Of a stretch of 64,000 bases of DNA, positions 61,758 through 64,000 are shown one piece after another; within the stretch, counting starts at the first letter, position 1; each line of letters opens with the position of its first letter. The translations under genes and the position numbers were made by a program. The notes under the pieces are model-generated. The model saw only the letters and a list, made by a program, of their open reading frames with translations, was not told the DNA's origin and did not search any database. The stretch comes from Hyphomicrobiales bacterium. Lineage in GTDB: Bacteria > Pseudomonadota > Alphaproteobacteria > Rhizobiales > Rhizobiaceae. The stretch spans positions 1-64,000 of the forward strand of contig JAPLOZ010000025.1 in assembly GCA_026400435.1 (NCBI GenBank), read 5' to 3'.

Positions 61758-62924
61758 ATGAACGCCGCCGCGGAAACGGACGTCATCATTGTCGGCGGCG
61801 GCATGGCCGGCGCCGGGGCCGCCTTCGAGATTTCCCGCTCCGCAAAGGTGGTGCTGCTTGAGCGGGAAAGCCGTTGCGGCTATCACAGCACCGGACGCTC
61901 GGCGGCGAGCTTCACCGAAAACTACGGCAACGGCATCATCCGTCGTATCGTGCTGGCGAGCCGGTCTTTTCTGACCGAACCGCCGGCCGGCTTTTCCGAA
62001 TATCCGCTGCTTGGCAAGCGCGGCATGATCACCGTGGCCCGCGCCGATCAGCTCGGTCTCCTGCGAGAGGATCTGGCGGCCGCGCAGGCGCTGGTGCCCT
62101 CGATCGTCGCCGTGACGCCGGCCGAAGCGATCGCCCGCGTACCGGTGCTGCGCAAGGACTATCTTGCCGGCGCCTATATTGAACCGCATTCGATGGACAT
62201 CGACGTCAACGGCCTGCACCAGGGCTATCTGCGCGGCGCCCGCGCGCGCGGCGCGCGCATCGTCACCGATGCCGGCGTGACGACGATCGACCGGCACAGC
62301 GGCCAGTGGCGGGTCGAGACGCCGGCGGGGACTTTCCTTGCGCCAATGCTTGTCAATGCGGCCGGCGCCTGGGGCGACGAGGTCGCCGCCATGGCTGGGG
62401 TGCGCCCGGTCGGCCTGCAGCCGAAGCGCCGAACCGCCTTCAACATTCCGGCGCCCGCCGGCGTCGACATATCACAGTGGCCCCTGGTCAATGATGTCGG
62501 CGCCGAATTCTATTTCAAACCCGATGCCGGCCAATTGTTCGTCTCTCCGGCCGATGCCACACCGTCGGTGCCCATGGACGCTTATGCCGAGGACATTGAC
62601 GTCGCCATCGGCGCCGAGCGCCTCGAAAGGGCGACGACAATCGAGGTGCAGCGCGTTTCGCGCTCGTGGGCCGGCTTGCGGACCTTTGTCGCCGACGGGT
62701 CGCCGGTGGTCGGGCCGGATGACGAGGCTCCGGATTTTATCTGGCTGGTCGGGCAGGGGGGCTACGGCATCAAGACCTCGCCGGCGCTGTCGCGTGTCTG
62801 TGCCAGCCTGATCGCCGGCAAGGGTTTTCCGGACGATGTCGCAAGGCAAGGCGTTTCGATGGACGATCTCACGCCACACCGGCTGCGCGGCGTCGATCCT
62901 CAAGCCAGGCAGGCTGCTTCATGA
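61758..62924 (+). CDS. FAD-dependent oxidoreductase of the D-amino-acid oxidase/dehydrogenase (DadA) family
   Basis: 388 residues from ATG 61758. FAD motif DVIIVGGGMAGAGAAFEISR, GRSAASFTENYG, WRVETPAGTFLAPMLVNAAG, and C-terminal RSWAGLRTFVADGSPVVGPD then FIWLVGQGGYGIKTSPALSR. It oxidises an amine or amino acid, feeding electrons perhaps to the FrhB-like protein. It overlaps the next gene by ATGA. Glycine/sarcosine-type versus D-amino-acid specificity cannot be told. Confidence 0.92.
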   Translation: MNAAAETDVIIVGGGMAGAGAAFEISRSAKVVLLERESRCGYHSTGRSAASFTENYGNGIIRRIVLASRSFLTEPPAGFSEYPLLGKRGMITVARADQLGLLREDLAAAQALVPSIVAVTPAEAIARVPVLRKDYLAGAYIEPHSMDIDVNGLHQGYLRGARARGARIVTDAGVTTIDRHSGQWRVETPAGTFLAPMLVNAAGAWGDEVAAMAGVRPVGLQPKRRTAFNIPAPAGVDISQWPLVNDVGAEFYFKPDAGQLFVSPADATPSVPMDAYAEDIDVAIGAERLERATTIEVQRVSRSWAGLRTFVADGSPVVGPDDEAPDFIWLVGQGGYGIKTSPALSRVCASLIAGKGFPDDVARQGVSMDDLTPHRLRGVDPQARQAAS

Positions 62925-64000
62925 GCAATGCCGCGTTGACAGCCGGCGGCAGGCTTGCCGCCAATTTGCTTGAGAGGCTTGCGCAAGCCACGGCTGACCT
63001 TCCGGGCGTGACGCGTGCGGCTTATGGGCCGGGCGAGCGTTTTGCCCATGACCTCATTCGCGACGAAGCCGAGCAGATCGGCGCGAAGGCGCGTGTCGAT
63101 GCCGCGGGCAACCTCTATTTGACGCTGAAGGGCCGCAATCCCGATTTGCCGGCGATCGTTGTCGGTTCGCATCTCGACAGCGTGCCGCATGGCGGCAATT
63201 TCGACGGTGCCGCGGGCGTTTTGGCGGGGCTGGCGGTGATGGCCGAGCTGGTCCGGCAAGGCATCCAATTGCCGCGCGACCTGATCCTGTTCGCGGCGCG
63301 CGCCGAGGAAGCGGTCTGGTTTCCGTTGTCCTACCCCGGCAGCCGGGCCGCGCTCGGCCTGCTGGAGCCGACAGCACTGGAGGCGAAGCGTTCCGACAGT
63401 GGACGCTCTCTGGCTGACCATATGTTGGAGGAGGGCTTCGACCCTGATGCCGTGCGCCGCGGTGCGCCGGGTATCGATGCCGAACAGATCGCGGCTTTCG
63501 TCGAAGTGCATATAGAGCAGGGACCACGCCTGATCGCAGCCGGCGCGCCGGTCGGCATCGTCACCGGGATCGCCGGTGGGTTTCGCCATGTCGATGCGAG
63601 ATGCCTTGGTGCTTATGGCCATTCCGGCGCCGAGCCGCGCTTTGCCCGCCACGACAGCGTGCTCGGCTTTGCCGATCTGGTCGCTGGCCTTGAAGCGGAA
63701 TGGGACGCACTCGAGCGCGACGGGCATGAGGCCACGATCACTTTCGGTCGCGTGGAATCGGATCCGAGCCAGCATGGTGGCAGCCGCGTGCTTGGCGACC
63801 TTCGCTTCACGCTCGATGTGCGCAGCGCCGAGGCCGCGGTGCTGGACCGGATCGAGGCTAAGCTGCACGCGCTTTTCGCAGAAGTGGGCAACAAGCGCGG
63901 CGTCAGTTTCGAGGCTGGGCCAAGGTTCACCTGGGAGCCGGCGACCATGTCGCCGGCGTTGATTGCGAGGCTGGACCGCGCCGCTGCCGAGCTGCGAATT
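62921..64000 (+). CDS. M20-family Zn-dependent amidohydrolase (N-carbamoyl-L-amino-acid hydrolase/allantoate amidohydrolase type), truncated by the window end
   Basis: The first 360 residues. Metal sites: GSHLDSVPHGGNFDGAAGVL (HxD and D), FAARAEEAVWFPLSYPGSRA (EE, where most AllC/HyuC have EEGxRF), FVEVHIEQGPRLIAAGAPVG, then the dimerisation/lid domain with GAYGHSGAEP. It cleaves N-carbamoyl or ureido groups. ATGA overlap with the preceding oxidase. It and the D-carbamoylase would cover both stereo-isomers, or a further ureido cut. Confidence 0.9.
   Translation, partial: MSNAALTAGGRLAANLLERLAQATADLPGVTRAAYGPGERFAHDLIRDEAEQIGAKARVDAAGNLYLTLKGRNPDLPAIVVGSHLDSVPHGGNFDGAAGVLAGLAVMAELVRQGIQLPRDLILFAARAEEAVWFPLSYPGSRAALGLLEPTALEAKRSDSGRSLADHMLEEGFDPDAVRRGAPGIDAEQIAAFVEVHIEQGPRLIAAGAPVGIVTGIAGGFRHVDARCLGAYGHSGAEPRFARHDSVLGFADLVAGLEAEWDALERDGHEATITFGRVESDPSQHGGSRVLGDLRFTLDVRSAEAAVLDRIEAKLHALFAEVGNKRGVSFEAGPRFTWEPATMSPALIARLDRAAAELRI

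Noticed and set aside
1-64000. CRISPR array, insertion sequence, prophage or integron
   Set aside because: No regularly spaced direct repeats, transposase/integrase motifs or phage structural genes were seen; the damaged genes show point changes or deletions, not insertions.

Overview
The window looks like a chromosomal segment of a GC-rich alphaproteobacterium of the order Rhizobiales, most likely Mesorhizobium or a close relative. Pointers are the gene families (phosphonate phnFGHI, the extensin-like pair, the cysteine-cluster YcgN family, TRAP and hydantoin operons), the long N-terminally extended UvrB, copies of the rhizobial ATCTCCCCC palindromic repeat that read through as an 'ISPLEGE' peptide, and a cuckoo-like anti-Shine-Dalgarno sRNA. 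This taxonomic call is inference from family knowledge; no search was run.

Layout. 1-2694: end of a C-P lyase operon (phnG-phnH-phnI, leftward) with its divergent GntR-type regulator phnF. 2792-7081: a leftward run uvrB - rsuA-type pseudouridine synthase - DUF1428 protein; uvrB carries an in-frame stop at the Walker B glutamate. 7297-14931: DUF3137 membrane protein, a small conserved-looking ORF with its own promoter, a beta-hydroxyacid dehydrogenase-like protein, a sorbosone dehydrogenase-type beta-propeller, a leftward GMC oxidoreductase plus MR/MLE enolase pair (the enolase is interrupted by a stop) and YciA thioesterase. 15121-26568: LuxR-family ATPase regulator, DUF4242 protein, HxlR regulator with divergent FMN reductase, CNNM/CorC protein, LssY-like protein, two tandem extensin-family proteins, DUF3775, an SLC13/ArsB-type permease and an SDR. 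26963-35081: OmpA-like envelope protein with a long Pro/Ala/Glu-rich region, YcgN protein, small exported protein, SIMPL protein and an RND efflux pair whose inner-membrane pump has lost about 50 residues around TM8. 35136-35511: candidate cuckoo sRNA and tRNA-Ile2(CAU).

35642-47264 is an acid-sugar catabolic island: a leftward operon (two DHDPS/KDG-aldolase-type enzymes, class II aldolase, SDR) diverges from a TRAP transporter (binding protein frameshifted) followed by an aldehyde dehydrogenase, with a tautomerase, a UxaA/GarD-type dehydratase and an FCD-GntR regulator on the opposite strand. 47403-64000 is a ureide/hydantoin island: ATP-dependent hydantoinase hyuA-hyuB; a leftward operon MFS - SDR - epimerase - PuuE-type deacetylase - dihydroorotase-like amidohydrolase - SDR (frameshifted); and a rightward operon RidA - D-hydantoinase - N-carbamoyl-D-amino-acid hydrolase - FrhB-like iron-sulphur flavoprotein - DadA-like oxidase - M20 carbamoylase (cut by the window end). 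Together these could import a cyclic ureide, open it, remove the carbamoyl group and oxidise the amine.

Five otherwise well-conserved genes are damaged (uvrB, MR/MLE enolase, RND pump, DctP, one SDR) and the tRNA has an unusual T-stem mismatch. Either this genome has active gene decay, or the assembly has local errors. Deciding between the two is the most important check for this window.
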